Origin: Plumapathes pennacea
Lineage: Eukaryota > Cnidaria > Anthozoa > Antipatharia > Myriopathidae
Direction: 5' to 3'
Assembly: GCA_964036295.1 (NCBI GenBank)
Contig: OZ038468.1
Location: 134,001-198,000 of the forward strand
DNA length: 64,000 nt
A program made the position numbers and the translations under genes. The notes beneath the pieces are model-generated. The model saw only the letters and a program-made list of their open reading frames with translations. It was not told where the DNA came from and did no database searches. This document shows positions 11,946-22,780 of the stretch, piece by piece; the first letter of the stretch is position 1, and each line of letters begins with the position of its first letter.

Positions 11946-12270
11946 TAAAGTTCAAGATGCGCTGTAGCCCGGGCGCAGCTTGAGAAACTTGTAGACTTTG
12001 AGCTCAGCTTGTTAATTCTTTGCTGCTGCTTTAGATTTCAAATGGGTCGCCTACAGTTCAAGATGCGCTGCAGCCCGGGCGCAGCTTGAGAAACTTGCAG
12101 ACCTTGAGCTCAACTTGTTAAATCTTTGATGCTGCCTTAGGTTTCAAATGGGTCGCCTACAGTTTAAGATGCGCTGTAGCCCGGGCGCACCTTGACTAGA
12201 CTTTGAGCTCAGCTTGTTCATTGTTTGCTGCTGCTTTAGATTTCAGATGGATCGCCTACATTTCAAGATG
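11945..12270 (+). repeat. 106-bp tandem repeat built from an FBP intron-exon boundary
   Basis: The motif TTCAAGATGCGC recurs at 11951, 12057, 12163 (TTTAAG) and 12262, so the spacing is 106, 106 and 99 bp. Each unit includes the end of the intron (GCTGCTTTAGATTTC) and the first codons of the FBP exon (about VQDALQPGRSL). Copies 2 and 3 read TTTCAAATGGG where the genuine exon copy reads TTTCAGATGGA, so the AG acceptor is lost in both upstream copies where this site is present. Confidence 0.9.
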
Positions 12271-13375
12271 CGCTAGAGCCTGGGCGCAGCTTGGTGGCTG
12301 CTGGTTACGCCTTGTACGGGAGTACAACGTTTGTTGTGTTATCAGGTGGAAATGGCGTCAACGGATTTACCTTAGATCCCGTGAGTTATATCTGTTGTCT
12401 GTTGTCTGTTGTCTGTTATTTGTTGTGTTGTTGTTGTGTCTGTTGTCTGTTATTTGTTGTGTTCTTGTTGTGTCTGTTGTCGAGTGCGTTTAACTATCAT
12501 AACGAGAAGTGAGCGCGATTGTAAAGAGTTGTAGGATGGATATGAGAAAAAAAAAAGGAATGAATGAATGAATGAACGCACGAACAGAAGACAAATGAAA
12601 AGTGGGAGGCAGAGGTAGAGAGGCAACGGAAACGAAAGCAAAGAGCAAAACAACAACAAGAACCACAACGTTTGAACACAGATCATTTACACTGCCTATT
12701 TTCATATTTGAATCTGTCTTGTAACTATAATATGTATTAAGTTCTAATATTGATGTGGATTTGCTTAACGCCCTGAAAGAGGTTTAAGCTGACGTCTGGA
12801 GAATTAGCCTTGCGTTGGAGTGAAGTCAAGTTCGCATCACAGCGGAAATACTACGAGCATTGCACAAAAGTAAAAAGAACTACGTTATCCCTTCTTCGGA
12901 GCTCCGACGAAGCGCAGCCGCTGGAGAACGTCATCTTAAACCACGCTCTCTCCGTTCAGCTTATCCACATTAACCTTAGCATGTTCATAAGTTTTATTTT
13001 TACTCAACGCTCACTAAAACTAGATCTCACAGGAACTGGCGTGCCACTTTGTTTTTGTAACTTAGTTGAATTATGTCGTCGTTATAGTTATGTTTGCCGT
13101 TGTTGCTTGACAAAAGGATCACTGGAGGATCACCGTCCATTTTCTAAGCATCTTAAAATGTTTTCTTCTCTTCTGCGCAGTCTATTGGTGAATTTGTCCT
13201 GACCCATCCGGACATCAAGATGAAGCCAAAAGGAAAACGATCTACAGCATCAATGAAGGGAACGCATCGTCGTTTGAGGAACCAGTCCCCACTAAGTATC
13301 TAGAGTCCATAGCATTTCCCAAGGTGAGACAGAACCTCTGTTAGTTTGTATATCTGGACACTTGTTCTGTCTTAT

Positions 13376-13726
13376 TAACCCTTTCACTCCTAAGAGTGAT
13401 CAACTTCAATTATTTTTTAGACTCTCGCGCTTGAGTATGGAGAACTTGATTTTTAATACCTTGCTCAAATGACAACTGAACTATCATATCTTGTATATCG
13501 AACCCTTTCACTCCCAAGAGTGATCAACTTCAACATCGTTTTGAGTCTCTCACTTGAGTATGGATCTTTTTCAGATGACAACTGAACCATCATCTCTCAC
13601 ATCCTTACTCATTTTACCTCGTGAATAGTTGGGTTAACATACATTAGTCTTAATCCTTTCACTCCCAAGAGTGATCTTTAAAAGCTTGAGAGAATCTTCA
13701 TTTTGGGCTCGGGAGTGAAAAGGTTA
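13376..13726. mobile_element. Nested cluster of TTAA-type MITE copies
   Basis: Three left ends (CTTTCACTCCYAAGAGTGATC) start at about 13381, 13504 and 13660, followed by one right end with GGGAGTGAAAAGGTTA. Truncated copies are stacked head to tail in an FBP pseudogene intron. Confidence 0.75.
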
Positions 13727-14591
13727 GCTGCCTCAGGAAACTTGACCAACTGTTCAATTCTTCTTCAGGATAGTAGGCCCCACTTCACCGCTCACTGTGT
13801 TGGTTTGTTGGTGTCTGATGTGCACAGAACTGTTGCTTGTGGGCGGGATATACTTGTACCCTGGAAATACAAGAAGCCGTGACGGATAGGTCTGTTAATT
13901 GCCGCTTTAAGCTGCGTTTGTATCTTGACCTACGTAGCTATTTTGTTTAGTCTTGATGCTCAATCTAGTCACCATCTGCTGTATGTGATACCACTCACCG
14001 ACCCTGCTACAAAGTCAATCTGGACTGAATACGTCATTGTCGCATAGCTGCACATGCTCACTGCAATCAACAGATCATTTGCACAATATGGCGCGCATCC
14101 AAGCTTGGCCGGGCATATGTGAGTTGCACTTGCTCTTGATTGGCCGAGAATGCTGCCAAAAACGTCGCATGTCCCATGAACCAAAGCGACCACATATTGC
14201 TACTGCATACCGTTTTGGTATCTGTAATTATATCGTTACAGCTGCTTGTTGCTTGATATAACTGCGAAAATCACGTTCACTCTCATTCTGTGTCCGCATT
14301 TCATATAGTGTGTGTATACTTTATCGTACTTATATCAATCATGCCAACATTTTTTCTGTTCGTGCAAAGGTTTGGTGAATTTGGCCGCAGTTCACGCCAT
14401 AATTCCTCTCGTTTTGTTTTTTTCAGCTGCCTCTGTTGTACCAGTGTGCACCGATGGCGTACATTATTGAACAGGCCGGTGGTCTGGCTTCAGACGGTAA
14501 ACAGTCTGTCTTGGATGTTCTTCCCGAGAAACTGCACCACCGATCTCCTATATTTATTGGGTCAGTGGAGCAGAGCGGGAACTGGAGGTGA

Positions 14592-15532
14592 GTGTTAGCA
14601 GGGCCACTTGTTTAAAGCTTGAGTTAGGCTTATTCTGGGTCTGAAGATAGGCATCTTTGCTCACAAAACGACTTTCTTGCTATATTTTGAATCGAGAAAG
14701 ACTTTCTTGTTAGTTCTTGAGCAAACTCAGCAGTTTATTGGCACCATAGAACGAATTTGGTTTGTGTTTTTGGTTATCCATATTTTTATCACAGACCCTA
14801 GAACAAAATTTTATATCTTCAACTAGAACATGGCCACGTAAAAGAAAATCACGTTTAAACCGAAGAAAATTATCTGCTTGTAAGAATGAAAATTTTTGAA
14901 CAATGAACGGCAAATGTTTTATTAGCTATCATCGACAATGATCTGGCGCTGTGCGTGGAATCGTTTGTGAACAAGTGCCTCCTTTGGTACATCCTACAGA
15001 AATATATGCGCAATGTATAATGAAATTTGGAGGTCGGGAGAGGTGTATGGGAAGCGTATCGTATTTCTAGCCATGATGTTCATGTTATGGGATGAAATTT
15101 GTACGATTTAGAGTTTCGTTTAGACGCAGATTGGATCCCGGAACAACTAATTTGTCGTATCAAAACAAAAAAGAAAACTGAATATTATTTAGAATATTGA
15201 AAGTTCAACAAAGGGTCATACATTTAAAGAACTCTTAAAAATAAAAATAACGCTGCTTTAATTGAATGATAAATAATTTTCCGCTTTAAAGGAGTCTTTC
15301 CTGTTAAAACAAAGTGAATACTCAGAATCGAAAATGGACGGATGTCTCAAAATGTCACTGTTGATTGAACAAAGGAAGAAATCTCCACTTAAAATAAGAC
15401 AACGTATAAACCTCCTTTACGCTCCTGTTTGGCGCATCTGATTGGTCCATACGGATTGATAGACTTGTTACAATTCTCGCTTGGTCAAATGCGACACATC
15501 AGCAGGCGAAATAACAACAGGCTGATGACTCG
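14592..15532. other. Intergenic, no gene seen
   Basis: AT-rich sequence between the FBP pseudogene and the GPCR pseudogene. The last 110 bp (GATTGGTCCATACGGATT at about 15441) match the region upstream of the intact GPCR (about 18917), so the upstream flank was duplicated along with the gene. Confidence 0.6.
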
Positions 15533-16394
15533 ATGACTTCTCACACGAACTGCACCGAGACAGTCCGATCAGTAAGTGAAACACCCCATGCCATCAACAT
15601 CGCTTTTTCCGTTATCAGTGGAGTGATCGGCTTGTTTGCTGTCGGTTTAAATTCATTTTGTGAAGACACCAAGTGTACGGCGTCCAGCGAATCTGTGGTT
15701 GTGTAGTCTGTCAATCAGTGATTTGCTGTTTGGGTTGGTTGTTCTTCCTCTCTATGTGACTGTTCGTCTGTTGATGATTACACATAATACGAGTATTTGT
15801 CTGGTGGCTTCTGTTTGGAAATTCTACAGAATTTTCCTGTTTCTCTGCGGAGGAGGTCCCGAGTTTCAGCTCTGCCTGACCACCTGGGATCGCTACAAAG
15901 CCGTGTCAAACCCGCTGGTGTATCGCGCGACTGTTTCAAAACGTAAAACCTTTATCTCAATCGCGACGTCTTGGTTAGCTTAGATCACACTGGTTTTGAT
16001 TCTGAAATGTCCTGTGCCGGAACCTTCCAGCAGCTACATCATAATGGCTATTTTATTAAGTTTGATTCCTTTCCCTATAATCGGTCAAGCAGCCACATAC
16101 AAAGCGCTTCTTCGCCACAATCAACAAATTATTGCTGCGGATTCCCAAACCATTGCGATTGTGTTGGCACGAGAGAAAAAAGGAGCGACCACACTCGTTT
16201 ACGTCACCTTTGCCTTATTTGGATGTCTCATTGTTCCAGCTGTTATTTATGTCGTCGTCTTGGTAACCAAAGTTGAAGGATTTGCAGAGTATGCTGTATC
16301 GTGGGCCTTATTGGTTACTTATCTGAACTCGTGTATCAACCCCGTGATTTACTTTTGGCGCCATCTTGACATGAGGGGAGCAGTTGGAGCCTGA
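15533..16394 (+). pseudogene. Class A GPCR pseudogene, left copy of a tandem pair
   Basis: A close copy of the intact receptor at 19020-20450, starting at the homologous ATG. Lesions: a 14-bp deletion after GGTTTAAATTCATT in TM1 (frameshift), a TGG-to-TAG change in TM4 (TGGTTAGCTTAGATCAC), an extra codon in TM7, and a short deletion near the end giving an early TGA. Recognisable parts are RPANLWLCSLSISD (TM2), TTWDRYKAVSNPLVY (TM3, DRY), ATYKALLRHNQQI (loop 3) and NSCINPVIYFW (TM7, with the ancestral NPxxY). A CAA microsatellite follows at about 16424-16470, at the place where the intact copy has its Gln-rich tail. Confidence 0.93.
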
Positions 16395-16479
16395 TTGGTC
16401 GGTGGTGTTTATGTAAACAAGGACAACAACAACAACAACAACAACAGCAACAGCAACAACAACAACAACGTCACCATTA

Positions 16480-18895
16480 AGGGACTACACACTCGGTGTC
16501 GATTGATCAGTAACTTTGTAAACGAAAGTCCGAAATCATCAGCTGTAACATAAGTTTGTTGCCGTGTGAGACAATTCCACGAGAAATGAATCGGTAAATT
16601 CTACAGTAAATACTGCTCGTGTGTTTTAATCAAATAATGTAAGCGCAAAATAGAATATAGTTAAAGTAATAAACGAAGTAGCTTGCAAGTTGCATTCGTA
16701 AGCTAAGATTTTGAGTGGTTCAACCGGCAACCGCCTAAAGAATTATCTCGGTTTAAATTTTTAAAATTTTTGAGTCCAGCTTCCTCAAATTTACGCGGAA
16801 GGCCCTGACGAGACGTCAAGCTGCCTGATGTTGAGTTTCAAGAAATATCCGTTCAGTGCGCACTTGTTTTTGTTGTTGTTCAAAAGACTTGGCGGAATAT
16901 TTTTTTTGACATTGAAAGCAGCACCACCTAAATTTGAATTAAAGCAAGAGAACCCCTTCATATTACATAATCTAAATTTTTTAGTTATAATTCTGATTAT
17001 TCTGGACAGTTGAGAAAAAAAGCGAAAGATTCATAGACAATGACGTGCCCTCAAAGGAAATAGCAAATAAAAGGAAATAGTTAATAATAAGATAGAATAA
17101 TAATTGGCAGGAAACTCGTGTTGGTGCCGGCGCTCTCGTTTGGATAAGCTGAAAGATAGACAGTTCTTAGCGTAAATCCCGTATAATTAAATAAACGATT
17201 GTGTCTGAACCAAGTAACGATCATTTGTCACCCAGAGTAGCGTATATGTCGATAACAAGTTCGTGTTCTTTTTATCTCATACTTTCACTCCTTTCGCGTC
17301 CAACTTTTTTGTCATATCATTCGTACACTTTTGAGTTTGTGAGAGAAAAGGTTAAAAACGAGGAGTGATTTAATAAGGAAATTTTAACGTTTGTCGCGGA
17401 AATGTAACTGAAAGAACGGAATAATCAGAATAACTAAAAAATTTAGAGTATGTAATACGAATGTCCGAAATTATCAGCTGCGACATAATTTTGTTGCCAT
17501 CTGAGACAATTCCACGAGAAATGAATCGGTAAATTCTACAGTAAATACTGCTCGTGTGTTTTAGTCAAATAATGTAAGCGTAAAATAGGATAAAGTTAAA
17601 GAAATAAACGAAGTAACTCGCAAGTTGCATTCGTAAGCTAAACAGCTGTCCTTTCAAGGTTTGGAGTGGTCCCGCAGCCAACCGCCTAAAGAACTATCTC
17701 GGTGTAAATCTTTTATCTGTATAATCAGTTTGTTTTGAGTTAAAGGTACCATGAGTTTTTCTGAACTGCTAGCAGCGGTTCATCCTCATTTACAGGACTA
17801 TTTTTTGTAAGTCTTGCTTTGCTTGTTTCGTTTATATAAAAAAATCAAGCGTTTATCTGTGGAGCCACAGTCACTTAAATTATTAAAAGATCTGTTTTGA
17901 ATCAGGCAGGTGCGGATCTTAAGTATTTTGTTCCGGGTATAACTTAAATTGCGCACGTAATTTGTTGTTGAAAAAAATGCTCTGATTTAAACCAAAAGGA
18001 TATTCCTGTCGACAAAACATGACAAACTCATTTTGGTATGACCGATCAGTCAAGGACTCTTCGCTTGAAAGCAGGGGTTCTTTTTAGAATGACGAAGAAC
18101 TAGATGGTTTAAAGCTGTTATCTAGAGTGTGGCGCATTTATGGAGATTCCTTTGTAAAACATTTATTTTAATTTACATTGATTTTTATTTTGCCGGACAG
18201 TTGAGAAAAAAAGCGAAAGATTCAAAGACATTTAATGACCGGTGCCCTCAAAGAAAATAGCAAATTCTTAAAAATAGTTAATAATAAGATAGAATAATAA
18301 TTGGCAGGGAACTGGTTGGTGCTGGCACTCTCGTGGATAAGCTGAAAGGTAAACAGTTCTTACCAGAAATCCCATATAATTAAATAAACGTTTGTGTCTA
18401 AACAAGTAACGATCACTTGTCACTCAGAGTAGCGTAATATATATTGATAACAAGTTCATGTTCTTTTTATCTTATATACTTTCACTCCTTTCGCACTTTT
18501 TTCTCCTTTAGTCAGGAGACTTAAAAACTTGCTCAAATGACAGCTGATTCAACTTTCAAGTCTCATTATATCATTCGTACATTTTCTGAAAAGGTTGGGA
18601 GAATCTGCATTTTGAGTTTGTGAGAGAAAAGGTTAAAAACAAGGAGTAATTTAATAAGGAAATTTGAACGTTTGTCGCGGAAATGTAACTGAAAGAACGG
18701 AATAATCAGAATAACTAAAAAAATTAGGTTAAGTAATATGAAGGGGTTCTCTTGTCTTAATTCAAACTTAGGTAGTGCTGCTTTCAATGACAAAAAAATG
18801 TTCCGCCAAGTCTTTTGAACAACAACAAAAACAAGTGCGCACTGAACGGATATTTCTTGAAGCTCAACATCAGGCAGCTGACGTCTCTTTATACT
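16480..18895. repeat. Intergenic duplications and a large inverted repeat between the two GPCR copies
   Basis: A block with CACGAGAAATGAATCGGTAA recurs at about 16575 and 17515. A second block (GATAGAATAATAATTGGCAG) recurs at about 17090 and 18290. The segment 16808-16998 is repeated in inverted orientation at 18700-18890 (GCGCACTTGTTTTTGTTG against its complement), leaving about 1.7 kb between the arms. Partial TTAA-type MITEs lie at about 17275-17355 and 18475-18640. No gene is seen in this stretch. Confidence 0.8.
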
Positions 18896-19019
18896 CGAGT
18901 TATTTTTGTATAAGATCCACTTCTGATTGGTCCATACGGATTAATAGAACTTATTAGACCTCGCATTTCTTGATGTAGGACACTTTATCAACATCAGCAG
19001 CTGCATTAAGAGCAATACG

Positions 19020-20450
19020 ATGACTTCTCGCACAAACTGCACCGAGACAGTCCAGCCGGCGAGTGAGGTACTCTACGCTACAAACATTGCTCTTTCCGTT
19101 ATCAGTGTAGTGATCGGCGTGTTTGCTGTCGGTTTAAATTCATTAGTTATAGCGTCCGTTGTGAAAACACCAAGCCTACAGCGTCCAGCAAATCTGTGGT
19201 TGTGTAGTCTGTCAATCAGCGATTTGATGGTTGGGTTGGTTGTTCTTCCTCTTTATGCCACTGTTCGTGTCCTAAAGGTTACTCATAATACGAGTATTTG
19301 TCTGGTGGCTTCTGTTTGGAAAATCTGCAGGATTTTCGTAATTCTCTGCGTAGGAGGTTCCGTACCTCAGCTTTGCCTGATCACCTGGGATCGCTACAAA
19401 GCCGTATCAAACCCGCTGGTGTATCGCGCAACTGTTTCAAGACGTAAAACATTAATCTCAATCGTGACATCTTGGTTAGTTTGGATCACACTGGTTGTGA
19501 TTCTGAAATATCTTGTGCCGGAACCTTTGAGCAGCTACATCATAAATGCTATTATAATAAGTTTGCTTCCTTTCCCTATAATCGGTCAAGCAGCCACATA
19601 CAAGGCACTTCTTCGTCACAATGAACAAATTATTGTTGTGGATTCCCAAACCACTGCGATTGCGTTGGCACGAGAGAAAAAAGGAGCAATCACACTCGTT
19701 TACGTCACTTTTGCCATATTTGGATGTCTTATTGTTCCAGCTGTTGTTCTTGCCGTTGTCTTGGTAACCAAAGTTGAAGGATTTGCAGAGTATGCTGTAT
19801 CGTGGTCCTTGGTCACTTATCTGAACTCGTGTATCGACCCCGTGATTTACTTTTGGCGCCATCCTGAGGTGAGAGCAGTAGTTACGAGTCTGATTGGTCG
19901 GTGGTGTTTGTGTAAACAAGGACAACAAGGACAACAGCAGCAACAACAACAACAAGTACCAAAACAAGAACAGCAGCAACAACAAGAACAGAAGGGAGAA
20001 GAGGAACAGCAAAGACAACAAGGACAACAACAACCAGTACCAGGACAAGAACAGCAACAACAACAACAAGGAGAAGAGGAACAGCAAAGAATACAAGGAC
20101 AACAAGAACCAGTACCAGGACAAGAGCAGCAACAAGAACAACAACAAGGAGAAGAGGAACAGCAAAGACAACAACCACAACAAGAGGAACAGCAAAGAGA
20201 ACAAGGACAACAACAACAACAACAGCAACAACAAGAACCAGTACCAGGACAAGAACAGCAGTACCAGAGTAAGAACAACAAGGAGAAGAGGAACAGTAAA
20301 GACAACAACAACAACAATAACAATAACAACAGCAACAACAAGTACCAGGACAAGAACAGCAGTACCAGAGTAAGAACAACAAGGAAAATAGGAACAGTAA
20401 AGACAACAACAACAACAGTAGCAAGGACAACAGCTAATCAGAACAAATAA
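19020..20450 (+). CDS. Class A GPCR with a long Gln-rich C-terminal tail
   Basis: A 476-residue single-exon receptor. N6 (NCT) is a likely N-glycan site. TM1 has GLNS (N40), TM2 SISDL (D68), TM3 ends in DRY (124-126) and TM7 reads NSCIDPVIY, so NPxxY became DPxxY. TM6 (about 224-250) lacks the CWxP switch. Loop 2 is short and TM5 ends in PFPIIGQAATY. The seven-helix core ends at about residue 298 (CLCKQ). Residues 300-476 are low complexity: first Gln/Glu with repeated PVPGQEQ, then poly-Asn from about 430, then poly-Thr near the end. The same CAA/ACA/AAC repeat is therefore read in successive frames after indels. Ligand unknown; probable orphan receptor. The left neighbour is its pseudogene copy. 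Whether the whole tail is translated or partly spliced out is uncertain. Confidence 0.88.
   Translation: MTSRTNCTETVQPASEVLYATNIALSVISVVIGVFAVGLNSLVIASVVKTPSLQRPANLWLCSLSISDLMVGLVVLPLYATVRVLKVTHNTSICLVASVWKICRIFVILCVGGSVPQLCLITWDRYKAVSNPLVYRATVSRRKTLISIVTSWLVWITLVVILKYLVPEPLSSYIINAIIISLLPFPIIGQAATYKALLRHNEQIIVVDSQTTAIALAREKKGAITLVYVTFAIFGCLIVPAVVLAVVLVTKVEGFAEYAVSWSLVTYLNSCIDPVIYFWRHPEVRAVVTSLIGRWCLCKQGQQGQQQQQQQQVPKQEQQQQQEQKGEEEQQRQQGQQQPVPGQEQQQQQQGEEEQQRIQGQQEPVPGQEQQQEQQQGEEEQQRQQPQQEEQQREQGQQQQQQQQQEPVPGQEQQYQSKNNKEKRNSKDNNNNNNNNNSNNKYQDKNSSTRVRTTRKIGTVKTTTTTVARTTANQNK
19917..20450 (+). repeat. CAA/CAG-rich tandem repeat coding the receptor tail
   Basis: Degenerate repeat of about 60-110-bp higher-order units with CCAGTACCAGGACAAGAACA recurring at about 20034, 20107, 20236 and 20342, embedded in CAA and CAG triplets. 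Open in several frames on both strands, as expected for a triplet-based repeat. Confidence 0.9.
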
Positions 20451-22569
20451 ACAAGGAGAAATCACTAAATGTTGTGAATATTCGAGCTCATATCACGTTT
20501 GTTTTGGTTGTTTACTCCTGAAAGTAGTCAACTTTAACAAAGCATTTTTAGCATGGTATTTAAAAGCTTCCTCTTCTTGAATGGTTGGAAGATTTGTCCA
20601 GAATTTACGGCCGTGAAAGCAACTTTTCCGATGAGTAAGTTCTCAACTGAATATTCTTTACAGTTTTGCAATGAAAATGAACTTTAAGCTTAAAATAGAA
20701 TATCGTGAAATGCGAGAAAGTTGTCGACGAGATCTGATTTGCATTTTGCAAAGCAGTTCCACATTAAAAGCTGTAAGACTAGAGCATTATGAAAAGACTT
20801 GTTGTTAGTTGAGACCTAATCACTGAGCGGTTTTCAGGATTGTCTGTGAATTTTCTTGCCTTGTTTGTTTACTTTTTGACCTAACTAATAGTGTCTGCCA
20901 AAGCCGTTTAATCGTTTAATCGTTTGAAAACCGGGCAGACAGTTGATGCACATTGAAATATTTTTCAGTTGATAATGATCCTTGCTTTTCATTGCAGACT
21001 TACTAAGAACACAACTTTATATTTTCACACTGGAGTTTACTTATGTTTTACCTATTTTTCAATATTATGTGCCCTTCATGAATTGTCGCTAACTTGAAGA
21101 TTAGCTTTTAGAGAAGATCAGTTGAAAGGAGTTGTTGACTTTCTGCATAATTATCGATACTTAAACCACATTTTATTTTATTTTATTTTATTCACAATAA
21201 TGCATATTGACTTTATGCTTTCAAATCCGCGAAGGAGTCAAGCGTCCTCCCTTGGAAGTATATATATATATATAAAGAATTATTATAACAGTTTTGTAAG
21301 CGAAAGCTGGTACGGGCCATTTAGTTTACATTTTAGTGCATACTTGGTACATTTCAGTGTTAACTATGTACTCGTGTTTTTGCATCTTGAAGGAAATTTC
21401 ACTTTATATATCTTACAAATGTCTCTTCTCCTCTGACAGATCCATGTTACAGTCCTATAGTCCACCTGGGTGACATTCCTTGGCTTTTCTAATTGATGTA
21501 ACTCCATCTCATGCCTTTTTTAATACAAATTTATGGCACAGTAAGGCTGCCGTTGCATTGAAGCTGCTTGGTTTGTTGTTGTTTGTTGTTTGTTTGTTTT
21601 TCAAGGCAAGCGCGAAGTTGTTCATGCTTCTTGCCTTTGTGTTTTCGTCTTTTGTGTCTTCTTTCTTGTTTCGAGTGTTTAGACAACTCGTCAAAACCAG
21701 CGATACATGCCGTCCCACCCCACCCCCACTACAAACAACCTGACCTCCACCCCAGCCCCCCATCGGCGCGTGATCTTCACTTCGTGTAAAGAGCGAGGAG
21801 GGCGGGACATTTTGAATCAAGCATGGCGCACACCAGAGGCAGCAATATTCAACGTGCAACGTTTGTTGGCTGTAGCGGTTCTGAGACACGCCGAAACCAT
21901 TCATGTATTTTTGGTCAGGATACATGGCTTCAAAGACAGCGAATGTACGAGAATTTATAACTTCCAAGTCCTCGTCGAAAGGATTACCACAGGTAGCCGG
22001 CGGTCGCATCGGCTAAAATTGCAAACACAGACAGTCAAAGAACAGATAAACACACAAGGTAAGTTTCGTTTATTTTAATACAGTATTTGCTGCATTATTC
22101 GTGTCATAAACATCCCCACTCTAACTCTTATAACACAAACACTCACCCCAGATTCCACCGCTTGGGCTACCCAGTGGGATTACAGCTTCCCAGTGATTTT
22201 TTTTTTATCAAACTACTGTTTGCTATGGTATCACCAGAGGCGATGCGAGGTTAGATTTTAACAGCAACAGTTTCGTGTGATTTCATGCCAATCCTTTGTC
22301 TCCAGTTGGATACATGTCAGCTATTAAATGGGCCACTTTCGAGATACCTGTTGCCAAAACGAGGTCTAGTGCGAAGCCTTTCTTATTAGTTTTCATTCTC
22401 ATGCAAGTCAAACTCACTTTCATATGAAAGGTTTTGCACTTGGCAAGCCCGAGGTGGGTTTAACAGTTGGAATTGATGGATGTGCATTGTACTACAGTAT
22501 TGTACGTAGTCATTCCGTTGAGTTCTGTCTGTTCTTGCCAGGATCTTGCAAATCTTATGAGAAGTCCTG
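20451..22569. other. Intergenic; one open stretch of unknown nature
   Basis: Mostly AT-rich, with a partial TTAA-type MITE at about 20505-20620. At about 21780-22062 the base composition rises and the sequence is open on both strands; the + strand segment ends at ACACACAAG followed by GTAAGT, a good donor. A second exon-like piece at about 22990-23083 lies between a CAG acceptor and a GTACGTAAG donor. No protein family is recognised, so this could be a spliced non-coding transcript. Confidence 0.3.
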
Positions 22570-22780
22570 TTAACTCTTTCACTCCCAAGAGTGATCAACT
22601 TCAAATTTCTCTTTTCAGTCTCCCACCAGAGATATATCATAAAGTATGGAGAATTTGGCATATGATACCTTGCTCAAATGACAGCTGATTAAAACATGAC
22701 TTCTCTTTTCATCACTCATACATTTTCTTATTTTATGGTTGGGAGAAACTGCATTTTGAACTTGGGAGTGAAAGGGTTAA
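22570..22780. mobile_element. TTAA-flanked MITE, best-preserved copy
   Basis: Lies between TTAA at 22570-22573 and TTAA at 22777-22780. Inverted termini are CTCTTTCACTCCCAAG and CTTGGGAGTGAAAGGG. The interior is AT-rich with GATATATCATAAAGTATGGA. TTAA borders would suit a piggyBac-type origin, but the transposase source is not in the window. Confidence 0.85.

Larger units (their letters stand above)
11304..14591 (+). pseudogene. FBP: Fructose-1,6-bisphosphatase, unprocessed pseudogene lacking its central exons
   Basis: FBPase removes the 1-phosphate of fructose-1,6-bisphosphate in gluconeogenesis. Exon 1 (11304-11458) encodes METNFVSLTRFLLNEEHK and TGDLTQLLNVM. Exon 12247-12380 encodes [20 protein letters not shown] and GFTLDP. 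Exon 13181-13323 encodes SIGEFVLTHPDIKMKPKGK and then, in another frame, IYSINEGNASSFEEP. Exon 13769-13889 encodes VGLLVSDVHRT then, in another frame, GGIYLYPGNTRSRDG and TAG. The last exon (14427-14591) encodes [19 protein letters not shown]. No exon is found for about residues 53-150, the region with the metal-binding VSEE and DPLDGSSN motifs; a gypsy relic sits there. The exon of 143 nt (expected 144) and the exon of 121 nt (expected 120) each carry a one-base indel. Introns are kept, so this is a decayed duplicate, not a retrocopy. Confidence 0.9.

Noticed and set aside
12795..13179. 130-codon frame before the FBP exon at 13181
   Set aside because: It starts without an ATG, is intronic and has no recognisable domain.
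13969..14261. Short frames on both strands in the FBP pseudogene intron
   Set aside because: No family match, no splice context; looks like chance.
19476..20465. Long Leu/Val/Cys-rich frames on the - strand opposite the GPCR tail
   Set aside because: They are the complement of CAA/CAG repeats and of the receptor gene.
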